This document shows, in pieces, positions 1 to 7,067 of a stretch of 8,168 bases of DNA. The DNA is from Myxococcota bacterium. Its GTDB lineage: Bacteria; Myxococcota_A; Polyangia; HGW-17; JAJRWW01. Numbering within the stretch: position 1 is the first letter of the stretch; each line of letters opens with the position of its first letter. Made by a program: the position numbers and the translations under genes. Under the pieces are notes generated by a model. It had not been told where the DNA came from and made no database searches. It saw only the letters and a list, made by a program, of their open reading frames with translations. The stretch covers positions 1 through 8,168 of the forward strand of contig JAJRWW010000586.1 in NCBI GenBank assembly GCA_024276595.1, read 5' to 3'.

Positions 1-70
1 CACAACGGGGCAACTTCGCGCACAACAAGTGGGCGTCGGGGTCACTGGCTGGCATCCCAGAGCTGGGCGC

Positions 71-88
71 GCCAGCAGCTATGCTGGC
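71..88. other. Small perfect inverted repeat over the POT gene stop codon
   Basis: GCCAGCA (71-77) and TGCTGGC (82-88) form a perfect 7-bp stem with a 4-base loop that contains most of the TAG stop codon of the minus-strand transporter gene. No T-run follows on either strand, so it is not a convincing intrinsic terminator. It could stabilise the 3' end of the message or be chance in GC-rich DNA. Nothing else is recognisable in bases 1-78. Confidence 0.25.
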
Positions 89-2349
89 CCCTCGCGCGCA
101 CTCCCCTCTGCCGGCTCCGCCCTGCCCAGGAAGCGGTTGTAGAGCAGCAACCCGAGGGCCGTGGCGACGCCAATGGAGGCGAAGATCAGCCAGAGGGTGC
201 GCGGTTCATTGCGGGTGTCCACGTACTCCACGTAGAGGTTGGCTCCCAGAACACCCCCGATGGAGGCGCCGATGACCCCGTACAGAAACAGGTAGCCCAT
301 GTACATGGCCACCCGGGACTTGGGCGCGGTCTGGCCCACGTAGGCGATGAACTTGGGGTGGGCTGTCATCTCGCCCACGCTGAAGATCACGATGCCCAGA
401 ATGAACACCCAGATGGATGTGGAGATGGCGAGGATGGCCATGCCCACCGTGCCCATGCAGATTCCCACGACCATGGTGGGCAGGGCCCTGGTGTTCTTGA
501 CGATGTGCGAGACAAGTAGCTGCAGGGCGATGATCGTACCGGCGTTGATGACGGTGACGTGCTCCACGTCGAAGCGCCAGCGCAGGTCGAAGCCCAGCCA
601 GCTTCCGGCGGCGTTCACGGCGTCGTTGAGGCTGGAGGCGTCCACGTAGGCCTGCACGTACCAAAGAACCGAGTCGAACATCTGGAAGTAGAGCACCCAA
701 AAGCCCGCATAGATGAAGATCATGAGCAGGAAGCGGGCGTGGTCCTTGAACTTCGGGATGTCAGAGGTGTCTATCTCGAAGAGCGACAGCAGGGTCAAGC
801 CGATGAAGGTGCACAGGATCCGGGAGAAGAGAGACAGGTACGGCAGCAGCCACAGCGTCGCCAGCACAGGGCCCATGAGCAGCAGCATCCAGCCCAGCTT
901 CGCCGGGAGGGATTGGGCGCCCTTTACCCGCCCGGCGAGGCGCACTCCAGCCAGGGCTCCCAGCAGCAGAAGCCCGACGAACAGCCCGAGGAAGCTGTGC
1001 GAGCCGGCCTTGGAAGCCAGCTCCTCCACCTTGCCGAGCCCCAGGGTGGCCAGCTCCGGCCGGGCGGCCAGAGCGGCGGTCAGGGAGCTGCCGTGGGTGC
1101 GTGGCACATCCTCCGAGCGGAGGGTGAGCCACAAGAGGCGCGGGGCCTTTCGTTCAATGGAGAAGGGGGCAGCCTGGCCACCATCCACCCGGACCACAAG
1201 GGTAGTCATTCCCAGGGCGGCCTCCCTGAGGGTGTCCAGCCGGGCGGCGGTGAGCCTCTCCAGCCCGAAAAGGCCATGGAGCCGGAGCAGCTCCTCGGGC
1301 CGGAGCAGCTCGGCCAGGCTGGCGATCCGGATGGCACCAGCGCCGTGGGTCCTCTGGAGGGCTGAAAGCAGGGCGCGGCGGTACTCTGGGAAGCGGTCCG
1401 GGTCGTGGAGGGTGACGCGCACCTCCCGGTTGGCAGACACCCAGGTCACGGAGAAGGGTTCTGGCTGACAGAGGTCTCGCCGTACGTCCAGGGTGAGCCT
1501 GGTGTTGCCCAGGCGAATCTGCCGAGCGGAGATGGTGTGCTTCACAGTGCCTGGCTGGAGATAGCTGTAAAGGCCGTGGCCGAGGAGCCCGGCGAGGAGC
1601 AGCCCGACGACCGCAAGGCCGGCTCTGGAGCGCCTCATCAGATCGTAGAGCAGAACCACGGGGCTGTAGATGATCTCGAAGGCGTTGGCCAGCGTCTGAA
1701 GCAGCGTTGGCTTGTCCTTGGGTGCCGTGTCTTCCTCTGTGTCCTTGGGCCTGGGGGGCTCTCGGAAGAGGAAAATGGTTGGCAGGAGCATGGCGCCGGT
1801 GCCCACCGCGGCTGCGATGATCACCCACCGCCAGCCGATGTTGTTTTTCAAAAATGGCACCAGGAACAGAGGGAAGAGAAACGCCCCGAGGTTGATTGTC
1901 CAGTAGAAGACACCGAAGCCCAGGGTGGCGTTGGTGTGGTCGGTGCACCGGGCGATGGAGCCCGAGATGACCGGCTTGAAGGTGCCTGCACCCACGCCCA
2001 TGACCACCAGGGAGAGAAACACCGCTGCGTAGCCCGTGGACTGGCTCGTGAGGAAGTATCCCCCGCCCAGGAGAGTGAAGGCAACCATGAGGGTGCGGCG
2101 GTACCCGAACCGGTCCGCCAGGGCTCCACTTATGATGGGTAGAAAATACAGCAGAGGCTGAATGGTGGACTTGATGAGACCAACGTCTGTCTTGGCGAAG
2201 CGGAGGTGGTCGGTCATGTAGACCGACAGCACGCTCATCATGCCGTAGTAGCTCCCCCGCTCGAAGAACTCGAAGACTATGACCAGCCAAAACAGGGGAT
2301 GGAACTTGCTGCGCTTCGGGGCATCTTTCTCCGGCTGGTGGGTCGCCAC
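79..2349 (-). CDS. POT/PTR2-family MFS transporter with a large periplasmic insertion
   Basis: This is a proton-coupled oligopeptide transporter (POT/PTR2) type major facilitator of 756 residues in the inner membrane. Family members bring di- or tripeptides or related solutes in with protons. Seen directly: the ExxER motif of helix 1 (E27, E30, R31, followed by SYYG), a GALADRFGYRRT loop after helix 2 (75-86), the PTR2 signature FYWTINLG (148-155), an FWxxxFQ motif in helix 7 (550-556) and a GE in helix 10 (G659, E660). Helices 1-6 span about 17-196 and helices 7-12 about 540-738. Between them lie a charged cytoplasmic stretch (197-242), a helix (243-263), a soluble segment (264-451) and further hydrophobic helices (452-473 and 484-524). 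Bacterial POTs are usually 450-600 residues with only a helix pair here. The start is GTG at 2349 with GAGGGAGAG five bases or so upstream; the stop is TAG. It is divergent from the Lnb-like gene. The family call is firm; the substrate is unknown. Confidence 0.88.
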   Translation of the reverse strand: MATHQPEKDAPKRSKFHPLFWLVIVFEFFERGSYYGMMSVLSVYMTDHLRFAKTDVGLIKSTIQPLLYFLPIISGALADRFGYRRTLMVAFTLLGGGYFLTSQSTGYAAVFLSLVVMGVGAGTFKPVISGSIARCTDHTNATLGFGVFYWTINLGAFLFPLFLVPFLKNNIGWRWVIIAAAVGTGAMLLPTIFLFREPPRPKDTEEDTAPKDKPTLLQTLANAFEIIYSPVVLLYDLMRRSRAGLAVVGLLLAGLLGHGLYSYLQPGTVKHTISARQIRLGNTRLTLDVRRDLCQPEPFSVTWVSANREVRVTLHDPDRFPEYRRALLSALQRTHGAGAIRIASLAELLRPEELLRLHGLFGLERLTAARLDTLREAALGMTTLVVRVDGGQAAPFSIERKAPRLLWLTLRSEDVPRTHGSSLTAALAARPELATLGLGKVEELASKAGSHSFLGLFVGLLLLGALAGVRLAGRVKGAQSLPAKLGWMLLLMGPVLATLWLLPYLSLFSRILCTFIGLTLLSLFEIDTSDIPKFKDHARFLLMIFIYAGFWVLYFQMFDSVLWYVQAYVDASSLNDAVNAAGSWLGFDLRWRFDVEHVTVINAGTIIALQLLVSHIVKNTRALPTMVVGICMGTVGMAILAISTSIWVFILGIVIFSVGEMTAHPKFIAYVGQTAPKSRVAMYMGYLFLYGVIGASIGGVLGANLYVEYVDTRNEPRTLWLIFASIGVATALGLLLYNRFLGRAEPAEGSAREGPA

Positions 2350-2457
2350 GAGCTCTCCCTCGGGGTGCGCGAAGGCAGCGGAGAGCTTGATTATTCCACT
2401 GACAGCGCGGCCGTCATCTGCTTCATGGGTGTCGCCCAGGAGCTACAACGCGGGAGG

Positions 2458-2487
2458 AATCTAGCAGTCGCGGTACGCTGTAGTCAA
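2458..2487 (-). promoter_or_regulatory. Candidate sigma-70-type promoter for the POT transporter gene
   Basis: On the minus strand, TTGACT (2487-2482, 5 of 6 matches to TTGACA) is followed after 18 bases by TAGATT (2463-2458, 4 of 6 matches to TATAAT). It would give a leader of about 100 bases before the GTG start at 2349. This is a motif match by eye only, in the divergent intergenic region. Confidence 0.3.
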
Positions 2488-2527
2488 CATATTCCACTGG
2501 GGGTGTACTGTCGAAAAAGGTGTATCT

Positions 2528-2539
2528 CCAACCGGTTGG
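2528..2539. promoter_or_regulatory. 12-bp perfect palindrome overlapping the Lnb-like gene ribosome binding site
   Basis: CCAACCGGTTGG is a perfect 12-bp palindrome. Its right edge overlaps the GGGAG (2538-2542) that serves as the ribosome binding site for the GTG start at 2551. It may be a repressor or activator site, or a short RNA stem (four pairs, CCGG loop) touching the Shine-Dalgarno sequence. The palindrome is certain; its function is inferred. Confidence 0.3.
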
Positions 2540-2542
2540 GAG
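2538..2542 (+). promoter_or_regulatory. Ribosome binding site that fixes the Lnb-like start
   Basis: GGGAG lies eight bases before the GTG at 2551. It is the only good Shine-Dalgarno sequence near the signal-peptide-encoding segment. Together with that signal peptide it favours 2551 over upstream in-frame starts, which would run into the divergent gene. Confidence 0.6.
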
Positions 2543-2550
2543 AAAGCTCG

Positions 2551-3834
2551 GTGTGTGGTAGACCTCGGACCGTGCATCCTTGCAGCCTCGCAGTGGTGGC
2601 CCTGGGGCTCCTCGCAGACCCAACTGGCGCATCTCTCCTCGCCAACCGACATGAGGAGCCTCGAGTCTCCGCCCGCATGGGCAGGCACCTGCGCGTGGAG
2701 CTGCTCACCATGGGCCCTGGCACAGAGACCTACAGCCGCTTCGGCCACAGCGCGCTGCGAATAACCGACCTGCGAGGTGTGGGGGACATCGTCTTCAACT
2801 TCGGCACCTTCGACCAGGATGATCCAAAGGTGATCTCCAAGTTTCTCGCCGGAGATCTCTCCTACTGGCTGAGCGTCTCCACCTACTCCGAGACGCGGGC
2901 CGAGTACCGGTCCGAGGGGCGGCTCATGGTGGGCCAGCAGCTCCGCCTGTCGCCGCTGCAGCGCAGGAGGCTCTTTCTGCGCCTCTACTCCATGGCTCGG
3001 CCCGGGAGGCGAGAGTATCGCTACCACCATTTCCGCGCCAACTGCTCCACGCGGATCCGCGACCTCCTCGACGGGGTCCTTGGCGGCGAGCTGCGTCGTC
3101 AGTTGGCGGCTCGACCAGCGGGAACCTACCGCACCTGGCTCCGCAGGGCGACCCGGTCGGCGCCCGCCTTTCACCTCGCCTTCGACCTGGTGCTGGCCCG
3201 CGCGGATCGACGCATCTCCGCCTGGGAGGCCTGCTTCATTCCGGAGCAGCTAATGCGGGCGCTCGCCTCGGTCCGGCTGAGAGGCGCCTCGAGGGGGGAG
3301 CCGCTCGTTGTCCGAACCCGCATTCTCTTGCCCGGTCCTGGCTTCGATCACGAGCCGCCGGCAGAGCCATGGACCTGGGTGGTCCTTCTGTCGGGGCTGC
3401 TGCTGGCTCTGGCCGTGATCCCAGTAGGGCTGCGGCCGGCCAGCCCGTGGCCCTGGAGAGCCTGCGGTGCTCTCGTTGCCCTCTGGGGGCTGGGGAGCTC
3501 CGTGCTCTCTGCTCTGCTCATCTACATCTGGAGCATCTCGACCTTGCGGGTCTTTGGTGGCAACCAGAACCTGCTGCTACTGCCTCCCACCCAGGCCCTG
3601 TGGATCCCGGTGGGCATTCTCCTGGCCCTGCGCCCTCCGCCTCGCTGGCGTCCACCCGGGTGGCTGCTGGGCCTCCTGGCTGCACAGGGATGCCTGGCGG
3701 TGGCCTACGGTGCGGCCCATGGGCTTGGCCTCGTGCACCAGGGCAACGCCCCGGTCGTCCTGGCCTCCTTGCCCTGGAGCGTGGTGGGTGTCTGGATCTT
3801 GCACCGGGCGCGCTGCGTCCCAACCTCGGATTGA
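2551..3834 (+). CDS. Lnb-like DUF4105 membrane protein (possible lipoprotein N-acyltransferase relative)
   Basis: The protein is 427 residues from the chosen GTG. An N-terminal signal sequence has R4 and R6 followed by a hydrophobic core at about 12-22, with cleavage possible after A22 or A27. The periplasmic domain (about 45-250) carries the DUF4105/Lnb hallmarks: a GHSALR block (65-70, His66) and YHHFRANCSTR (158-168, Cys165 with nearby His159/His160), consistent with a papain-like cysteine/histidine site. The C-terminal half has five predicted membrane helices (about 274-293, 302-328, 340-361, 369-390, 400-418) and a GNQNLLLLPP segment (337-346) typical of the family. From established knowledge, a DUF4105 protein in Bacteroides was named Lnb for its role in N-acylating lipoproteins. 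Transfer of that function here is inference, since many DUF4105 proteins are uncharacterised. Upstream in-frame codons from 2206 encode sequence unlike any domain and overlap the divergent transporter. It is not obviously operonic with the next gene, which has its own promoter-like region. Confidence 0.82.
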   Translation: MCGRPRTVHPCSLAVVALGLLADPTGASLLANRHEEPRVSARMGRHLRVELLTMGPGTETYSRFGHSALRITDLRGVGDIVFNFGTFDQDDPKVISKFLAGDLSYWLSVSTYSETRAEYRSEGRLMVGQQLRLSPLQRRRLFLRLYSMARPGRREYRYHHFRANCSTRIRDLLDGVLGGELRRQLAARPAGTYRTWLRRATRSAPAFHLAFDLVLARADRRISAWEACFIPEQLMRALASVRLRGASRGEPLVVRTRILLPGPGFDHEPPAEPWTWVVLLSGLLLALAVIPVGLRPASPWPWRACGALVALWGLGSSVLSALLIYIWSISTLRVFGGNQNLLLLPPTQALWIPVGILLALRPPPRWRPPGWLLGLLAAQGCLAVAYGAAHGLGLVHQGNAPVVLASLPWSVVGVWILHRARCVPTSD

Positions 3835-3876
3835 TTCAACTGTAATCTTTTCCGCAAGTTTGGTGTGAGCGCCCAC

Positions 3877-3906
3877 TTTACAGAAAGGGGTTCTGTATAG
3901 TAAAAG
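3877..3906 (+). promoter_or_regulatory. Candidate promoter and operator upstream of the RND gene
   Basis: TTTACA (3877-3882, 5 of 6 to TTGACA) and TAAAAG (3901-3906, 4 of 6 to TATAAT) are 18 bases apart. Embedded between and overlapping them is a perfect inverted repeat, TACAGAA (3879-3885) and TTCTGTA (3891-3897), with a 5-base AGGGG centre. The position, covering the -35 and spacer, is that expected for a repressor such as a TetR-type dimer. No T-run follows the hairpin, so it is unlikely to terminate the upstream gene. A second, worse-spaced -10-like TATAGT lies at 3896-3901. Confidence 0.4.
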
Positions 3907-3929
3907 GCATTACTGAACCCGCTGTCTCG

Positions 3930-3950
3930 ATGCACCCGTGTAGGCCGTGA
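3930..3950 (+). CDS. Possible six-codon leader mini-ORF coupled to the RND start
   Basis: ATG-CAC-CCG-TGT-AGG-CCG-TGA encodes MHPCRP and stops at 3948-3950, so its TGA overlaps the GTG start of the RND gene in a GTGA arrangement. The RND start lacks a clear Shine-Dalgarno sequence, so termination and re-initiation from this mini-ORF is conceivable. The mini-ORF itself also has no evident ribosome binding site, so it may be chance. Confidence 0.2.
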   Translation: MHPCRP

Positions 3951-6900
3951 ACCTCCTCGCCAAGATAGTTACCAGGCTGGCCTGGCCATTGCTCTTCGGA
4001 GTGGTCCTCCTCGTGGTGGCCTGCCTGGCCATCGGGATCTGGCCCGAGCCAGAGGACGACATTCTGGAGTTTCTCCCTCCACAAGATCGGGATGTGCAGG
4101 TGTTCAGGCGCATCAGCGCCACCTTCGGTGGTCTGGAGGTGGCCATGGTCGGTATCGAGACGTCCGACGTGTTCGACCCGACCTTCCTGAAGAAGCTGGA
4201 CCTGCTCACCTCCGACCTCCGGGACACCAACGGTGTGGACCGGGTGGTGAGCCTCACCAACCTGGCCGATTTCGAGCCGGACACAAGGCGCCGCTGGATC
4301 AAGGCGGCAGAGCTCGTGGACGTCAGGCAGTTCCGCAGCCCAGGGTACCTGAAGGGTCTGCGAGCCCGGGTGCTGGGCAAGCGGCACGTGGTGGGGCAGT
4401 TCGTCGACAGGGCTGGCACGTCCACCCTGGTGATGTGCTTCCTCGTGCCCGGCACCAACCAGCAGGAGGTGGTCAGGCGCATCAAGAAGGTGACCCGGGA
4501 GCACATGGGAGCTCAGAGGCTCTTTTGGGGAGGAGCCCCCTTCGCATCTTCTTACATCTTCGAGACCACGCAAAAAGATCTGGAGCTGCTCACTCCCTGG
4601 GCCATGGCGGCCATCATCCTGGTGATGCTCATCGCGTTCAGAGATTTTCTCGGCGTGGTCCTGTCGCTCATCTCCACGGGAGTTGGCGCAGTGGTGGCCT
4701 TCTCCGCCATGGTGCTTTTTGACGTGAAGCTGAACCTGATCCTCAGCTCCATGCCGGTGATCCTCTTCGCCGTGGGCAGCGCCTACGGAATCCATATCCT
4801 CGCTCGGTACTACAAGCTTGCAGAGCACATGGACCATGTCGCGGCCATCCGCGGCTCCGTGGTGGAGGTTGGGCCCGCGGTGCTCGCAACAGGGCTCACC
4901 ACAATGGCTGGCTTTGCCTCCTTCATGGTCATGGACATCCGTCCAATGCGCCTCTTCGGGCTGTTCACCGCCCTCGGAATAGGGGTCTCCATGCTCACGG
5001 CCCTCTGCGTGATCCCGGCGCTATTGACAGTGGCCAGCCGCCTCCGGAGGCGGTCACCCAAGGCCACCTCGGAGCGCAGGCCGGGTTGGCTGAGCCGTCG
5101 GGTGGGGGGCCTGGCCGCGGCCACGGCCCGGCACAGGCTGCTCGTGGTGGGCGTGGCCCTTGTGCTGGGCCTGGTTGGAGTCGTCCTGGCGGCACAGGTG
5201 AAGGTGGAGGTGGAGCCGTCGGCCTTCTACACCGACGACAGCGAGCCGGCCCGGGCCGACGACTTCCTGGGGCGGCGCTTCGGCGGCTCTCAGTACATCC
5301 AGGTGCACGTGGACCTGGACCCCACCCATCCCGAAGCGCGCGCGGTTGCCGCCGTGACCGAGGAGCTGCTGCCCCAGGTGCGACAGCACACCAAGCCGGT
5401 GATCGAGGATCCGCTGGTGCTGCGCGAGGTGAGGCGTTTTGCCGAGCGCATTGCCCGCATGGACGAGGTCTCGTCGGTGCTCCACGTGGGGCTCCCCGTG
5501 TCCTTGGGGACCCAGATGGCCGATGACCTCAGACGTATCCCGGACACGAGGGCAAAGGTGAAGAACATCTACGGCCTGGTGAGCACCGACCCCACCGTGA
5601 ATCAGCTCCTGAGCCCAAGCCACCGGGACCTGCTCATTCACATCAAGATCAAGTCCAGCAAGGTGGAGGTGGTGAACCGGGTGCTCAGGAGGGTCTCACG
5701 GCTCGTGCGAGAGGACTTCCGCAAGGCGCTGCTGCCCGTGCTCCTCCACAAGACCCGCGACCCCCGGCTAGCCCGGCGCGCGAAGGCCAGGCTCATCCAG
5801 GACACCGCGGACCACGTCATGGCCGTCGCGCGGGAGCTGGGCCACAGCCCCCCCGAGGGGAGCCGCGCCCGGCTCGTGGCCGCCTATGCGGAGCGCTTTG
5901 GCAAACCGGTGGCCATGACCCCCGCTGCCCGGCGAGGGGTTGCTGCCAACATGGCATCCTATTTGGCCAGCAGCGAGTTTCCCGGCGTCTGGCCCGACAA
6001 GACCCCCGACGGGGAGCCCTACCAGAAGCAGAAGATCGCCCGGAGGATCGCAGCGGCCCTGGCCGCCCTGGGACCGGGGGCCTCAGAGGATGCCAGGGAC
6101 AGGGCCGTAAAGAAGGCCGCGGTGAAGGTGCTGGGCAGCGCCAAGTACCTGGACTTTTCCACCTTCGCCGAGCGGGAGCTGGAGCATAGCTGGCGCCTGC
6201 AGCGAGCTGCCCAGCTAGGTCGCGTGGCCGCACGCGCTCTGTCTATTGGGTCACCTTCGCCTGAGCTCCTGGAGGCCCTGTCCACCGCGGCGGTGGACCT
6301 GGACGCCCCCTCCGTGACGGTGGTGCCCCGGGGATCGGAGCGGGAGGCCGCAGGGGTGATCTTTCTGCGCCCCACCGTGAGCGGAATGCCGGTAGTGTTG
6401 AGAGGGCTGGCCAGGTCTGTGGAGCGCAACCAGGTGTACAGCTTGCTGGTCTCCCTGGCGGTTGTTTTCGGGATCATGATCCTCATGTTCCGCTCCTTCA
6501 CTGGCGGGATGGTGGCGCTATTGCCCGCTGGCTTGACCTTGGTCGCGGTCTTCGGGGGCCTGCGCCTCGCCGGTCGCTCCATGGACATCTCCACCTCCAT
6601 GGTGGCGGGGATCGCCATCGGGGTGGGGATCGACTACGCCATCCACTTCATGACCTGGTGGCAGCGCCCCGAGGGTGGCGACTGGACCGCCGCCGCCCGG
6701 CGGGCGGCCCAGGAGTCTGGGAGCGGAATTGTCGCCAACGCCTTCATGGTCTGCGCCGGCTTCGCTGTGCTGGCCATGGGCCAGGGGCAGCCCCTGAAGG
6801 TGCTCGGCATCATGATCGCCTCCGCAATGCTGATGGCGGCGGCGATCACGTTCGTGGTCATCCCGGCTGCGGCTGGCAGACGGGCATACTACAGGAGAGC

Positions 6901-6985
6901 AGCGGGGAGGAGTGCACAGGAGGGAGGCGAGCAGCCCGAGGCAGCGCTCGCTCCGGCGGCCTCCGGGGCGACGCATCCCGAGTGA
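3947..6985 (+). CDS. MMPL/RND-superfamily transporter with enlarged second periplasmic loop
   Basis: This 1012-residue inner-membrane protein has the duplicated RND layout. Helix 1 is at about 12-31, the first periplasmic loop at 32-213, and helices 2-6 lie within 214-362. After a basic linker come helix 7 (398-416), a second periplasmic loop (417-828) and helices 8-12 (829-974). The MMPL-type core is plain: VGSAYGIHILARYY (276-289) and TTMAGFASF (318-326) in the first half, and GVGIDYAIHF (892-901) in the second. Asp896 is the likely proton-relay residue, while the equivalent position in helix 4 is Ala279. The family moves lipids and other hydrophobic molecules using the proton gradient. Loop 2 is over twice loop 1 because of a helix-rich segment at about 590-785. 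The tail (985-1012) is Ala/Glu-rich. The GTG start at 3947 is forced by an in-frame TAG at 3941. No strong ribosome binding site is visible. The barrel gene follows after 82 bases, probably in the same operon. The substrate is not determinable. Confidence 0.88.
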   Translation: MNLLAKIVTRLAWPLLFGVVLLVVACLAIGIWPEPEDDILEFLPPQDRDVQVFRRISATFGGLEVAMVGIETSDVFDPTFLKKLDLLTSDLRDTNGVDRVVSLTNLADFEPDTRRRWIKAAELVDVRQFRSPGYLKGLRARVLGKRHVVGQFVDRAGTSTLVMCFLVPGTNQQEVVRRIKKVTREHMGAQRLFWGGAPFASSYIFETTQKDLELLTPWAMAAIILVMLIAFRDFLGVVLSLISTGVGAVVAFSAMVLFDVKLNLILSSMPVILFAVGSAYGIHILARYYKLAEHMDHVAAIRGSVVEVGPAVLATGLTTMAGFASFMVMDIRPMRLFGLFTALGIGVSMLTALCVIPALLTVASRLRRRSPKATSERRPGWLSRRVGGLAAATARHRLLVVGVALVLGLVGVVLAAQVKVEVEPSAFYTDDSEPARADDFLGRRFGGSQYIQVHVDLDPTHPEARAVAAVTEELLPQVRQHTKPVIEDPLVLREVRRFAERIARMDEVSSVLHVGLPVSLGTQMADDLRRIPDTRAKVKNIYGLVSTDPTVNQLLSPSHRDLLIHIKIKSSKVEVVNRVLRRVSRLVREDFRKALLPVLLHKTRDPRLARRAKARLIQDTADHVMAVARELGHSPPEGSRARLVAAYAERFGKPVAMTPAARRGVAANMASYLASSEFPGVWPDKTPDGEPYQKQKIARRIAAALAALGPGASEDARDRAVKKAAVKVLGSAKYLDFSTFAERELEHSWRLQRAAQLGRVAARALSIGSPSPELLEALSTAAVDLDAPSVTVVPRGSEREAAGVIFLRPTVSGMPVVLRGLARSVERNQVYSLLVSLAVVFGIMILMFRSFTGGMVALLPAGLTLVAVFGGLRLAGRSMDISTSMVAGIAIGVGIDYAIHFMTWWQRPEGGDWTAAARRAAQESGSGIVANAFMVCAGFAVLAMGQGQPLKVLGIMIASAMLMAAAITFVVIPAAAGRRAYYRRAAGRSAQEGGEQPEAALAPAASGATHPE

Positions 6986-7067
6986 TCCCGTGGGCGCCAG
7001 GCAGGTGTAGGGTGGTGTATTATTTCCGCTCAAGGAGCTGGCCCGACTGAGCACAGGGTGAAAAGTC

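Noticed and set aside
56..88. Intrinsic terminator for the POT gene
   Set aside because: Two short inverted repeats (56-67 and 71-88) are present but neither is followed by a T-run on the minus strand.
559..2142. Long plus-strand open frames antisense to the POT gene (559-1365 and 1405-2142)
   Set aside because: They have Gly/Glu/Gln/Arg/His-rich compositions without hydrophobic cores or motifs, as expected for antisense shadows of a GC-rich gene. The minus strand has a clear family match.
2206..2550. N-terminal extension of the Lnb-like reading frame back to an ATG at 2206
   Set aside because: It would overlap the divergent transporter gene by about 140 bases, encodes low-quality sequence with no recognisable domain, and places the signal peptide internally. 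The GTG at 2551 has a good ribosome binding site and starts right at the signal peptide.
3878..4837. 319-codon minus-strand open frame across the start of the RND gene
   Set aside because: It is His/Glu/Gly-rich with no domain and is fully antisense to conserved RND sequence, so it is a GC-driven shadow.
7011..7030. TATTAT (7018-7023) as a separate promoter -10 for the barrel gene
   Set aside because: It has no acceptable -35 box 16-18 bases upstream, and the gap is short enough for simple co-transcription with the RND gene.
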